This document shows, piece after piece, positions 1 through 7,630 of a stretch of 64,000 bases of DNA. Position 1 is the stretch's first letter, and each line of letters starts with the position of its first letter. The notes beneath the pieces were generated by a model. It was not told where the DNA came from. It worked only from the letters and a program-made list of their open reading frames with translations, and did not search any database. Location: contig NZ_BSVC01000003.1 of assembly GCF_030269905.1 (NCBI RefSeq), positions 186,001 to 250,000 of the forward strand, read 5' to 3'. Both the position numbers and the translations under genes were made by a program. This DNA is from Pelosinus sp. IPA-1 (lineage in GTDB: Bacteria > Bacillota > Negativicutes > DSM-13327).

Positions 1-2
1 CA

Positions 3-815
3 CAGTCGTTATTAATAAACTTTTTTTGTTGGCGATATTATCTTGCTTACACGGATTATTTCCAAGCTCCTATACATTTATATTTTATCTTGATAAATGC
101 AATAGTACCGCTCATAACTATGATTATTATCAGGCAATTCATGGCCTTCATTCGTCGGGAGGCGGAGAATAAAGCACAACTTGGCACACTCGGCCATGTT
201 GAGGAACTACTGAATACGATGCGGGGACAGCGCCACGATTTTAGTCACGAATTACAGGTGATATACGGTTTGCTGGAAGTGCAGGAATACCAAGAGGCCA
301 GAAGCTATTTAAAAAAGAGTGTGGAGGAAGTTGCGGCTACTTCTGAATTGGTGAAGACCGACAATCTAGGTGTTACGGCACTATTGTATACTAAGACTGG
401 TTTGGCAGAAGCTCGAAAGATCAATTTGCATATTACAGTGGAAACCAGTTTGCAGAATTCTCCCTTGGAAGCGAGAGATATCAATCTGATTTTAGGAAAT
501 CTGATTGATAATGCCCTGGAGGCAGCAGACAAATTACCTGTGCCGGAAAGACGGGTAGAGGTTATTATTGGGCAAGGTTTGGATGGTTATGTGTTGGAAG
601 TGAAAAATTATGGACCGCTTATTCCGTCCCCTATGGTAGCTAGTATATTTATGCCAGGGTTTTCAACGAAAGGGGAGGGGAGAGGTATGGGGCTTTATAA
701 TGTCCAAAAAATTGTTAATAAATATAGCGGCAATATCCACGTGATAAGCGATAACGAGGGCACATGCTTTCGGGTTGTGATCCCTCTAGGGCAATCTGGA
801 AATCGCAGAATATAA
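3..815 (+). CDS. Sensor histidine kinase, AgrC/Spo0B-like (5' end outside window)
   Basis: The reading frame is open from the window edge, so the N-terminal membrane sensor is missing; a TTG at 90 is only an internal candidate start. Counting from that TTG, a hydrophobic segment (residues 4-16) leads into a helical dimerisation region with the H-box RHDFSHELQ (His near 49) and a GHKL ATPase domain with N-box NLIDNALEAAD and a G-box GMGLYNV. This is the short RHD-type kinase family that reads cyclic peptides (AgrC) or citrate (CitA). The genes downstream are AgrB, AgrD and a LytTR regulator, so it is very probably the autoinducer receptor, at the inner membrane. Its last 145 bp are duplicated in degenerate form at 3107-3251. 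Confidence 0.85.
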   Translation, partial: QSLLINFFCWRYYLAYTDYFQAPIHLYFILINAIVPLITMIIIRQFMAFIRREAENKAQLGTLGHVEELLNTMRGQRHDFSHELQVIYGLLEVQEYQEARSYLKKSVEEVAATSELVKTDNLGVTALLYTKTGLAEARKINLHITVETSLQNSPLEARDINLILGNLIDNALEAADKLPVPERRVEVIIGQGLDGYVLEVKNYGPLIPSPMVASIFMPGFSTKGEGRGMGLYNVQKIVNKYSGNIHVISDNEGTCFRVVIPLGQSGNRRI

Positions 816-847
816 AATAATAACATAGCTTCGAGGAGATGGTAAAA

Positions 848-1474
848 ATGAGTGGATTAGGAAAAGTTGCTGTAGGTGTGGCGCGCTATCTAGAAGAGGA
901 ATTGCAACTTGATGCCAGAGATACTGCGGCCGTAAGGTTTGGATTAGAAACATTTTTAGGAACGATTATAAATATTGCGTTTATAATTGGAGTTGCATGG
1001 TGGTTAGGAATTGTACCTTATGTTCTATCCGCATTAGTCTCGTCAAGTATCCTGCGGCTTGTTTCGGGAGGGGCACATTGTTCTACTTATCTTCGGTGTC
1101 TACTACTTGGAACGATCATTATGGTATGTATTGGTAAGGCTGCTACTATACTGCTAGTACCACACACGCTGTTTTTCTTCGTACTTGCTTTTGTAGTCGC
1201 TGGAAGTGGTTATATCATACATAAATGGGTGCCTGCTGATACAGTGGCAAAACCAGTTACTTCGCCTGCAAAAAAAGCAAGATATAGAAAACTTTCTTAC
1301 CTTTTTATTGCTGTTTGGGCAATTGCTTTGAGCGTACTAACGATTACCAGTGGTGAAGTTACTGCGTTAATCTTGGCAAGTGTAGGAGGGGTTGGTTGGC
1401 AAATCGTTAGCATTACTCCAACTGGATATCATTTTGTTGCCACGATAGAGACGCTAATTGACAAGCTAAATTGA
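848..1474 (+). CDS. agrB: AgrB-like autoinducer-processing membrane endopeptidase
   Basis: A 208-residue multi-spanning membrane protein. AgrB proteins are cysteine proteases that cut the C-terminal part of AgrD and form the thiolactone. The catalytic pair is visible as H77 and C84 in the motif GGAHCSTYLRC, the H-x6-C spacing of Staphylococcus AgrB. Hydrophobic helices follow at about 35-70 and 85-115, with two more near the C-terminus. The GAGGAG at 833-838 fits the ATG at 848 (9-nt spacing) rather than the ATG at 839, which abuts it. It lies 32 nt after the kinase and before agrD, so one operon is likely. Confidence 0.9.
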   Translation: MSGLGKVAVGVARYLEEELQLDARDTAAVRFGLETFLGTIINIAFIIGVAWWLGIVPYVLSALVSSSILRLVSGGAHCSTYLRCLLLGTIIMVCIGKAATILLVPHTLFFFVLAFVVAGSGYIIHKWVPADTVAKPVTSPAKKARYRKLSYLFIAVWAIALSVLTITSGEVTALILASVGGVGWQIVSITPTGYHFVATIETLIDKLN

Positions 1475-1475
1475 A

Positions 1476-1541
1476 TTTTAGACAATATCATAGCCTTTTT
1501 AGACAAGACTCCTTGTATTTAACAAAATTTAACTTTATGAT
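1476..1541 (+). promoter_or_regulatory. LytTR-type direct repeat plus sigma-A promoter for agrD
   Basis: The decamer TTTTAGACAA occurs at 1476-1485 and exactly again at 1497-1506, a 21-bp period (two helical turns). LytTR response regulators such as AgrA bind 9-bp direct repeats separated by about 12 bp. Just downstream is a promoter: -35 TTGTAT (1513-1518), 17-bp spacer, -10 TATGAT (1536-1541). The arrangement suits activation of agrD and the regulator gene by the LytTR protein encoded at 1750. The binding is inferred. Confidence 0.6.
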
Positions 1542-1583
1542 AAATTTAATGGTTTAATACTTATATGAAAAGGAGGATTTAAA

Positions 1584-1721
1584 TTGCAAAAATTAAAACT
1601 ATACTTGTTGCGTTATGCAGCTACATCAATGCTTGCCGCTTCAACTCTATTTATTCTTCCAGCGTGCATGACTGGCATGTACCAACCGCAAGTTCCAGAG
1701 CATTTACAAGATCACGAATAA
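1584..1721 (+). CDS. agrD: AgrD-like cyclic lactone autoinducer precursor peptide
   Basis: A 45-residue peptide starting at TTG 1584 behind a strong AGGAGG (1571-1576). It has the three parts of AgrD precursors: an N-terminal amphipathic or hydrophobic leader (residues 1-26), the autoinducer core ACMTGM (27-32), and a C-terminal recognition tail YQPQVPEHL followed by charged residues. By analogy with Listeria AgrD (core ACFMFV, tail YEPKSP), the predicted signal is a five-residue thiolactone ring from Cys28 to Met32, possibly with one exocyclic Ala. The peptide lies between agrB and the response regulator. The exact processing sites are inferred. Confidence 0.88.
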   Translation: MQKLKLYLLRYAATSMLAASTLFILPACMTGMYQPQVPEHLQDHE

Positions 1722-1749
1722 TAATAGTAGGGCATAAAAGGTATTTCAT

Positions 1750-2499
1750 ATGTTAAAAGTCATTCTTGCCGAAGACGATCCAGCTATGCGGCTGATTTTA
1801 AAACGTGTCCTTGAGGGGATTAAAGGAATAGATCTTATCGGTGAAGCGGAAAACGGGCGGCAACTTGTGCAAATGGTGGAAGAATTGAATCCGGACATTG
1901 TATTTTTGGATATTGATATGCCAGAAGTGAATGGTATCGAAGCATCCAGAGAGATTTTTGATATTAATCCCAATATTTTTATCATATTTGCCACTGGTTT
2001 TAATTGCTATGCTCATGAGGCCTTTGAGGTCTATGCCTTTGATTATCTAATTAAGCCTTTCAACCTAGAACGGATTCGGCGAACGGTAGAACGAATTAAA
2101 GAATTGAAAATGGAAAGAGAACAAGTTGGCTTTTTGCAACAAGAAAGACCATTGCGCAGAGAAGAAAATTTTAAACTCAAAGTTCTATCCAATGATAAAA
2201 GTACATTTATTAACGTTCCCGATATTATTCTGATTACGCGCAATGAGCGAAAAACTATGATTTATGCTGTAGGAGATGTCGTTGTTCAATCTTATGATCC
2301 GCTTCAGAAAATGGAAGAAAGATTAGAGAAACATCGATTCTTTCGCTGTCACAAAGGGTTTATCATTAATCCAGATATGGTTTTAGAGCTTTCTCCCTGG
2401 GGAAATAAAACCTACTTAGTTAAGTTGGCTAATACAAAAGAAACTGCGCTGATGACCTTGGAACACGCTAAGGAATTTCAGCAACTATATTGTTTATAA
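1750..2499 (+). CDS. LytTR-family response regulator (AgrA/LytR-like)
   Basis: A 249-residue transcription factor. Residues 1-120 form a receiver domain with the acidic pocket ED at 8-10, the phosphoacceptor Asp54 in VFLDIDMPE, and Lys in the conserved YLIKPF. Residues about 145-249 form a LytTR DNA-binding domain (FFRCHKGFIINPD, then a C-terminal LEHAKEFQ). It begins 28 nt after agrD and should be activated by the kinase upstream. The 21-bp-spaced direct repeat at 1476-1506 is its most obvious candidate target, which would close a positive feedback loop. Confidence 0.92.
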   Translation: MLKVILAEDDPAMRLILKRVLEGIKGIDLIGEAENGRQLVQMVEELNPDIVFLDIDMPEVNGIEASREIFDINPNIFIIFATGFNCYAHEAFEVYAFDYLIKPFNLERIRRTVERIKELKMEREQVGFLQQERPLRREENFKLKVLSNDKSTFINVPDIILITRNERKTMIYAVGDVVVQSYDPLQKMEERLEKHRFFRCHKGFIINPDMVLELSPWGNKTYLVKLANTKETALMTLEHAKEFQQLYCL

Positions 2500-2517
2500 C
2501 AAAAAAATTAGAGTGGT

Positions 2518-2575
2518 CTCCTTGGTAGATAAGCGGTATGTTATACATTCTGCTTATCTACCAAGGAGATTTTTT
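2518..2575 (+). terminator. Rho-independent terminator of the agr-like operon
   Basis: A perfect 17-bp stem (2518-2534 with 2552-2568) with a 17-nt loop is followed by ATTTTTTG. It lies 18 nt after the stop codon of the LytTR regulator. Confidence 0.9.
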
Positions 2576-3106
2576 GTTCCTGTGAAGAAGTTGTTTTTAT
2601 TCTAATAGAATTTTTAATAATTGGCTGAAGAGGTGCCTTATAATTTCTAATATACATTTTGGCAGTTAGCAATAATAAATTTCCTAAATTTGACCTTAGT
2701 CGATTCTATGATCAAGAAAGTTATCTTTTCAGACAACATCTATGGAAAAACAGCCAGATCTTTGGTAAAAATAAGATGAAATAGTTATTGTGATGAAAAG
2801 AGGGGAGGGAATTGAAAATTGATGACTATATGTTCAAAAAAGAGAGGGTGGAGGTATATCCTTATCTACTGAAGCTCATATTCAAACCTATGGGAATGCA
2901 GCGAAATTGCTGTTTGGAATGTATTGGCTAATTATTAGACCGTTTAGTGGGTTAATTCGAATACTGATGCTTAAAGAAATTAGCAGACAGTCAATTATAG
3001 AAATGCGTAGAAAACAAATATAAGAAAGAGGTAAGATTATGTCTACTAGGATTGAGGAAATAAAAGATATCGTACTTGAAATTTTAGAAGTGATTTTCAA
3101 CGAAAT
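2576..3106. other. Degenerate intergenic region with short open frames
   Basis: No intact recognisable gene was found. A frame at about 2826-3022 encodes a basic, hydrophobic stretch (FGMYWLIIRPFSGLIRILM) ending at TAA 3022, without a convincing start. It is followed by a Shine-Dalgarno-like AAGAAAGAGG and ATG 3039, which opens with MSTRIEEIKDIVLEILEV, resembling the first helix of an acyl-carrier-like protein. That frame then runs into a kinase remnant. The stretch reads as decayed genes. Confidence 0.5.
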
Positions 3107-3298
3107 GGGAGGAGAGAGGTATGGGGCTGCTTTATGCTTCCAAGAAGTTGTTAATAAATATAGCGGCAATATTCACGTAATAAGCGATGGCAAGGGTACA
3201 TACTTTCGGGTTGTAATCCCTTTAGGGCAATCTGGCAACCGCGGGATATAGAACTTATCTTCTAAGGAAATAAAACCTACTTGGTTTAGTTGGCTGAT
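3107..3298 (+). pseudogene. Remnant of a second agr kinase/regulator pair
   Basis: Bases 3107-3251 repeat the last part of the kinase gene at 671-815 with roughly 85% identity, including the end VVIPLGQSGNRGI. Bases 3265-3298 repeat an internal part of the LytTR regulator gene (2398-2431; GGAAATAAAACCTACTT shared). Everything that should lie between them (rest of kinase, agrB, agrD, receiver) is missing. The surviving 70-codon frame at 3039-3251 is a chimaera of an unrelated start and a frameshifted kinase tail. Confidence 0.7.
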
Positions 3299-3407
3299 TT
3301 TTAGGGCACCTAATGGATTCATTCGGATGTAATGATTAAAGATTAACAGACATTTAATTTTTAAAATGCGTAATTGGCAATAATGCAACCGAAATGAGGG
3401 AACGAAG

Positions 3408-3626
3408 TTGTTTAGCGAGTCAAAGAAGAAGAACGTAATGCGACTACTAAAAATGATGGGCAAATATATAAAGTTACATACTTATGAAATGTTGTTTATG
3501 TTAGTGAGTACAATATTAGCATTATATATGGCTTATATTACAATGAAAATAATAGATGATGCTATTCATGGGAAAGGATTTATAAAAATTATAACGCTAA
3601 GTCCTTACTTTAGTGTTAGGTTGTAA
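3408..3626 (+). pseudogene. 5' fragment of an ABC exporter transmembrane domain
   Basis: A TTG start at 3408 has a GAGGGA site 5 nt upstream. The first ~50 residues look like the start of a type IV ABC exporter: a cytoplasmic basic helix, one membrane helix (about 22-45, TYEMLFMLVSTILALYMAY) and the family motif MKIIDDAI. The frame then ends after 72 codons, where a full protein would be about 580, and no ATPase follows. It is a truncated gene. Its former function is unknown, though peptide export next to an agr locus would be plausible. Confidence 0.55.
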
Positions 3627-3742
3627 CTAAAAAATGCAAATTTTGTTTGTAAATCGACCTTGATCTAAACTTTCTAATGGCAAATTGAATAACACTTGAG
3701 TGAATTCATTGCAAAAAGCACTTTTACTTGTGGTAGTGAAAA

Positions 3743-3784
3743 AAGTATGGACCTTGCAGAAATGCTAAGGATCATACTTTTTTT
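3743..3784 (+). terminator. Terminator-like hairpin upstream of lutA
   Basis: AAGTATG pairs with CATACTT and CCTT with AAGG around the loop, followed by TTTTTTT. It lies about 90 nt before lutA and either ends transcription of the decayed region or acts in the lutA leader. Confidence 0.6.
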
Positions 3785-3872
3785 ATGTATCAAGAATAAA
3801 AAGAACCATTATCCTGACATAATATTAAGAAGAGAATTGACAATAGAAAGAAGTATGTATGGGGGGGTTAAT

Positions 3873-4610
3873 TTGAAAGCATCCTTATTCGTAACTTGCA
3901 TTGCCGATATGATGTACGCAGACGTTGGTAAAAGTGTAGTTCAGGTATTGAGACGTAACGGGGTAGAGCTTGACTTTCCAGAGGGACAAACTTGTTGTGG
4001 CCAACCTGCCTTCTCGAGTGGGTATTATAAAGAAACTGCGATTGTAGCAAAAAAGATGATTGAGGTTTTCGAAAATAGTGAGAAGGTGGTTATTCCCTCT
4101 GGTTCTTGCGCGGCAATGATACATCATGGTTATCCGATTCTATTTGAAAATGATCCAAAGTGGAAAAAACGAGCAGAAGAATTTGTTGCTAAAACCTATG
4201 AGTTTTCACAATTCATCGTTGATATCCTTGGTATAACTGATGTAGGGGCCACTTTCAGCAAGAAAGTAACTTATCACTCTAGCTGTCACATGAGTCGAAT
4301 ACTAGGTGTAGAAGAACAGCCTAAAATACTGCTTAAAAACGTAAAAGGAATTGATTTTATCGACCTACCTTTTGCCTATGATTGTTGCGGATTTGGAGGA
4401 ACTTTTTCTATGAAAATGGCGGACATTTCGGCTGCGATTGTCGAAGAAAAGGTTGATAACATCATCTCGACTGGTGCTGAGGTATTGGCTGGATCTGATT
4501 TGACCTGTCTAATGAATATAGGCGGCCGTCTAAGTCGCCGGGGTGTTCCCATTAAAGTTATGCATTTAGCACAAGTACTGGATCAGGGAGGTGGTAAAAA
4601 TGCATATTGA
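3873..4610 (+). CDS. lutA: Lactate utilization iron-sulfur protein LutA
   Basis: A 245-residue CCG-domain protein, the size of Bacillus LutA (238). The two Cys-rich motifs TCCGQPAF and DCCGFGGTF are present, along with CHMSR between them. LutABC together oxidise L-lactate to pyruvate in the cytoplasm, passing electrons through Fe-S clusters. The open frame extends upstream to 3696, but the TTG at 3873 behind GGGGGGG (3861-3867) gives the family's length and N-terminus (MKASLFVTC). It overlaps lutB by 11 nt, so the two are translationally coupled. Confidence 0.93.
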   Translation: MKASLFVTCIADMMYADVGKSVVQVLRRNGVELDFPEGQTCCGQPAFSSGYYKETAIVAKKMIEVFENSEKVVIPSGSCAAMIHHGYPILFENDPKWKKRAEEFVAKTYEFSQFIVDILGITDVGATFSKKVTYHSSCHMSRILGVEEQPKILLKNVKGIDFIDLPFAYDCCGFGGTFSMKMADISAAIVEEKVDNIISTGAEVLAGSDLTCLMNIGGRLSRRGVPIKVMHLAQVLDQGGGKNAY

Positions 4611-6021
4611 ACCGAGTTTTCGCAAGCGTTACCACAAAGCATTAAGTGATACAGCAATGTTAAAAGCCGTGAAAAATGGCACAGGACGTCTAAGAGGACA
4701 GCGGGCTACGGCAATTGAAGCAGTGGGGGCGGAGCGCTGGATGGAGTTTCGCAATCGAGCAGAGGCTATTCGTATGCATGTAATCCAGCACCTGGATCAA
4801 TACTTAGAACAGCTTATTGATAATGTACTTAAAAAAGGTGGTCATGTGTGCCTTGCTAAAACTGGCGAGGAGGCCGTCCAGTATATTTCCGAACTGGCTA
4901 AGAAGAAGAATGCGAAATCCATTCTAAAATCTAAGTCAATGGTGTCAGAAGAAATTCACCTGAATCCGGCACTGGAAAAGCAAGGGTGTAAAGTAATCGA
5001 ATCTGACTTAGGAGAATGGATTATTCAGCTGGCAGGTGAAACACCATCCCATATCATAGCACCGGCTATGCATAAAAATAGATTTCAGGTGGCAGATCTC
5101 TTTAATGCAGTTAGTGATGAAAAAATTCCCACCGAAATTGCCGATCTATGCGGATTCGCCAGAAAATATTTGCGGGAAAAGTTCTTGGGGATTGATATTG
5201 GGATTACTGGCTGTAATTTCGCGTTAGCGGATTCGGGTGCTATAACACTTTGTACCAATGAAGGCAATGCTCGTATTATATCCGCGTTATCTCCAACATT
5301 GGTTACTATCATGGGAATGGAGCGGATTCTACCTGGATTAGAAGAGCTTACAGTTATGCTTTCCTTACTAGCGCGTAGCGCTACTGGGCAAAAATTAACA
5401 GTTTATAATACACTTTCTACGGGTGTGCGAAAGGCAGAAGAACTCGACGGTCCTCAGGAATTTCATTTGGTCATTGTCGACAACGGCCGCTCTAAACAGT
5501 TAGGAACAAAATATGAAAAAATTCTTAACTGTATTCGCTGCGGATCTTGTTTAAATGCTTGTCCGGTTTATCGAAATATTGGTGGACATGCTTATGGCTG
5601 GGTGTATCCAGGGCCAATTGGAGCGGTGTTATCTCCTTTGTATCAAGGCATGGATAAATATGGTGAACTGGCGTATGCTACAACACTTTGTGGTGCGTGC
5701 ACCTTTGCCTGTCCGGTTAAAATTCCTTTACATGATATGCTCTATGCACTGCGGAACGACAAGGTGGAGCTTGAAAAGAAAGGAGAACTTGCCGAAGATA
5801 TAGCCTACAAAGGTTGGAGTGCTACTTTTGCAAGTATGAGCCGCTATCGTTTCTCAATACGAATGGCTAGGCGGTTTCAGTTCCCTCTAGTCAAGGCGGA
5901 GAAAATTGCCTTTGGTCCACCGCCAATTTCTGATTGGTTAAAGCATCGCGATATGCCCGCTCTTCCGAATAAATTCTTCCATGAAATATGGCCGGAGATG
6001 AACAAAGACAGAAAGGAGTAG
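4600..6021 (+). CDS. lutB: Lactate utilization iron-sulfur protein LutB
   Basis: A 473-residue protein, matching LutB length (476). An N-terminal LUD/DUF162-type domain (about 65-290, with GITGCNFALADSGAI) is followed by two 4Fe-4S motifs, CIRCGSCLNACP and CGACTFACP. It is the electron-transfer core of the lactate oxidation complex. The GGGAGG at 4586-4591 is correctly placed for the ATG at 4600, whereas the longer frame's GTG at 4591 overlaps that site. It lies between lutA (overlapping) and lutC (4 nt apart). Confidence 0.95.
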   Translation: MHIEPSFRKRYHKALSDTAMLKAVKNGTGRLRGQRATAIEAVGAERWMEFRNRAEAIRMHVIQHLDQYLEQLIDNVLKKGGHVCLAKTGEEAVQYISELAKKKNAKSILKSKSMVSEEIHLNPALEKQGCKVIESDLGEWIIQLAGETPSHIIAPAMHKNRFQVADLFNAVSDEKIPTEIADLCGFARKYLREKFLGIDIGITGCNFALADSGAITLCTNEGNARIISALSPTLVTIMGMERILPGLEELTVMLSLLARSATGQKLTVYNTLSTGVRKAEELDGPQEFHLVIVDNGRSKQLGTKYEKILNCIRCGSCLNACPVYRNIGGHAYGWVYPGPIGAVLSPLYQGMDKYGELAYATTLCGACTFACPVKIPLHDMLYALRNDKVELEKKGELAEDIAYKGWSATFASMSRYRFSIRMARRFQFPLVKAEKIAFGPPPISDWLKHRDMPALPNKFFHEIWPEMNKDRKE

Positions 6022-6025
6022 AAAA

Positions 6026-6748
6026 ATGGCACAAGGAGTATTAACTGGTAATCGCGAAGCGTTTTTTTCCACCATACGCCAAAATATAAAAACGCCACCT
6101 GGTGGGAAAGCCCCACGCGTTGAGAACCCAATGAATGGTTTATTTACTCAGCGCCAAACAAATATTGAAGAACGCCGAGAGCTACGAGAAAGGTTTATCC
6201 ATGAGTGGACTACATTGGGCGGGAAAGCTTTTAGTATTAAAAATCAAACGGAACTTGGACAAGTTATTAAACAAATTATTCAAGAGAGACAGCTTCATAG
6301 GGCAATGCGTTGGGATCATCCTGAACTGGAAAAACTAAAATTAGAAGACATCTTTGCAGATACGCAGGCATCCTTATCACGGTGGCCGTTAGAAAAAAAT
6401 TATAGTGACTGGATTGGCAAAGCAGCTGCCATGGAAGCCGGCATTGTTTGGGGAGATATGGTGATGGCCGAAACAGGTACCCTTGTATTACCAGCGGCAT
6501 CTCCCGGTCAGCCTGCATCGATATCTGTATTACCACTTACCCTTATTGCCATCTTTACAACCGCTCAATTAGTGGATGGATTTGCCGGAGTGGTCAAAAC
6601 CTTTAAAGAGCGGTACGGAACCGATCTACCTACCACAACTACCTTTATTTCTGGTCCTAGCCGTACTACTGATATCGAAATGGTTTTAACCATTGGCGTT
6701 CATGGCTCAAGGTTTGTTTATGCTTTGATTTTAGATGAAGGAACGTAA
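6026..6748 (+). CDS. lutC: Lactate utilization protein LutC
   Basis: A 240-residue LUD-domain protein with the family ending GPSRTTDIEMVLTIGVHG and an internal AETGTLVL motif. It is the third subunit of the LutABC lactate dehydrogenase system. It starts at ATG 6026 with AGGAG 9 nt upstream, inside the end of lutB. No lactate permease (lutP) or FadR-like lutR is adjacent. The MFS transporter at 7631 could move a carboxylate but is separated by terminators. Confidence 0.94.
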   Translation: MAQGVLTGNREAFFSTIRQNIKTPPGGKAPRVENPMNGLFTQRQTNIEERRELRERFIHEWTTLGGKAFSIKNQTELGQVIKQIIQERQLHRAMRWDHPELEKLKLEDIFADTQASLSRWPLEKNYSDWIGKAAAMEAGIVWGDMVMAETGTLVLPAASPGQPASISVLPLTLIAIFTTAQLVDGFAGVVKTFKERYGTDLPTTTTFISGPSRTTDIEMVLTIGVHGSRFVYALILDEGT

Positions 6749-6772
6749 ACTACATCACCTTTTACGACAAGA

Positions 6773-6818
6773 AATGGACTGATCCTTAGGAAATGCGAGG
6801 ATTAGGCCATTTTTTTTT
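6773..6818 (+). terminator. Terminator of lutABC
   Basis: A 14-bp stem (AATGGACTGATCCT with AGGATTAGGCCATT, with one mismatch and one G-U) is followed by a run of eight T. Confidence 0.85.
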
Positions 6819-6820
6819 GC

Positions 6821-6918
6821 GGAATCAGAAAGTATAACACTTCCTTGATTCCAAGTAAGAACGACTAAGGATTCTGCCTGCGCCTGAGGACTTGGCCTAA
6901 GCCAAGTCTTTTCTTATG
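6821..6918. repeat. Dispersed intergenic repeat family A, copy 1 (full)
   Basis: About 98 bp, beginning GGAATCAGAAAGTATAACAC and ending in GACTTGGCCTAAGCCAAGTC plus TTTTCTT. It contains two hairpins: GGAATC...GATTCC and GACTTGGC/GCCAAGTC. The second with its T-run looks like a terminator. Related copies are at 12750-12811 (internal deletion), 39824-39873 (left half) and 44178-44275 (full). Confidence 0.85.
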
Positions 6919-6951
6919 GTATCAGAATTTATAAGTTTCTAGTCAAAAAGA

Positions 6952-7050
6952 TTGAACCACAAAGACACAATGCCGCTATCGCGGCACACAAAAAAGATGG
7001 GAATGAAATGGATAGAACCCCTTTGTGACCTTTGTGTCTTTGTGGTTCAA
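6952..7050. repeat. Imperfect inverted repeat element
   Basis: TTGAACCACAAAGACACAA at 6952-6970 is the exact inverse complement of 7032-7050. The 61 bp between include a small palindrome (GCCGCTATCGCGGC). It looks like a small non-coding palindromic element or MITE between lutC and the PhnA-like gene. No coding frame is credible. Confidence 0.7.
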
Positions 7051-7158
7051 AAAGGATAGAAAAAGGACTAGGAGAAAGCTTACAGGGAAGGTTTGTCAAT
7101 ATAAGAAAACTATGATAGTATATTACAATTAACAATAACGAATGGAGAAAAATGAATT

Positions 7159-7500
7159 ATGAATGATTTGCCAAATTGCCCAAAATGTAATTCTGAATAC
7201 ACATACGAAGATGGAAATCTTCTTGTTTGTCCAGAATGTGCTCATGAGTGGACTTTAAAATTAGAAAGCGAAAATAGTGAAGATAAACAAGTTGTCAAAG
7301 ATGCAAATGGAAATGTCTTAAATGATGGTGATTCTGTAACCATAATCAAAGATCTTAAAGTAAAAGGAAGTTCATCAGCTTTAAAGGTAGGTACGAAAGT
7401 AAAAAGCATACGTTTGGTTGATGGAGATCATAATATCGATTGCCATATTGATGGCTTTGGAGCTATGAAATTAAAATCTGAGTTTGTTAAAAAGGCATAA
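7159..7500 (+). CDS. yjdM: PhnA/YjdM-family zinc-ribbon protein
   Basis: 113 residues. An N-terminal zinc ribbon (CPKC at 7-10, CPEC at 24-27) is followed by the PhnA domain ([26 protein letters not shown] ... [20 protein letters not shown]). The family was named for linkage to phosphonate genes in E. coli, but it is not part of C-P lyase and its role is unclear. Length and sequence are typical. It is monocistronic, with a terminator directly downstream. Confidence 0.92.
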   Translation: MNDLPNCPKCNSEYTYEDGNLLVCPECAHEWTLKLESENSEDKQVVKDANGNVLNDGDSVTIIKDLKVKGSSSALKVGTKVKSIRLVDGDHNIDCHIDGFGAMKLKSEFVKKA

Positions 7501-7523
7501 CACTTCATCCTTGCTGCAGATTT

Positions 7524-7565
7524 AAGTCCAATTCCCTTTCTCTGGATAGGAATTGGACTTTTTTT
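7524..7565 (+). terminator. Terminator after the PhnA-like gene
   Basis: A perfect 12-bp stem AAGTCCAATTCC/GGAATTGGACTT is followed by TTTTT. Confidence 0.92.
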
Positions 7566-7630
7566 ACTATACTGCTGCATTAAATATTCGCTAATTAATT
7601 ACAGAATAATATTGAGTAAAGGAGCCAAAC

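Noticed and set aside
3696-3872. 59-codon N-terminal extension of LutA
   Set aside because: LutA proteins begin where the TTG at 3873 lies, behind a strong GGGGGGG site; the upstream frame contains a terminator-like hairpin.
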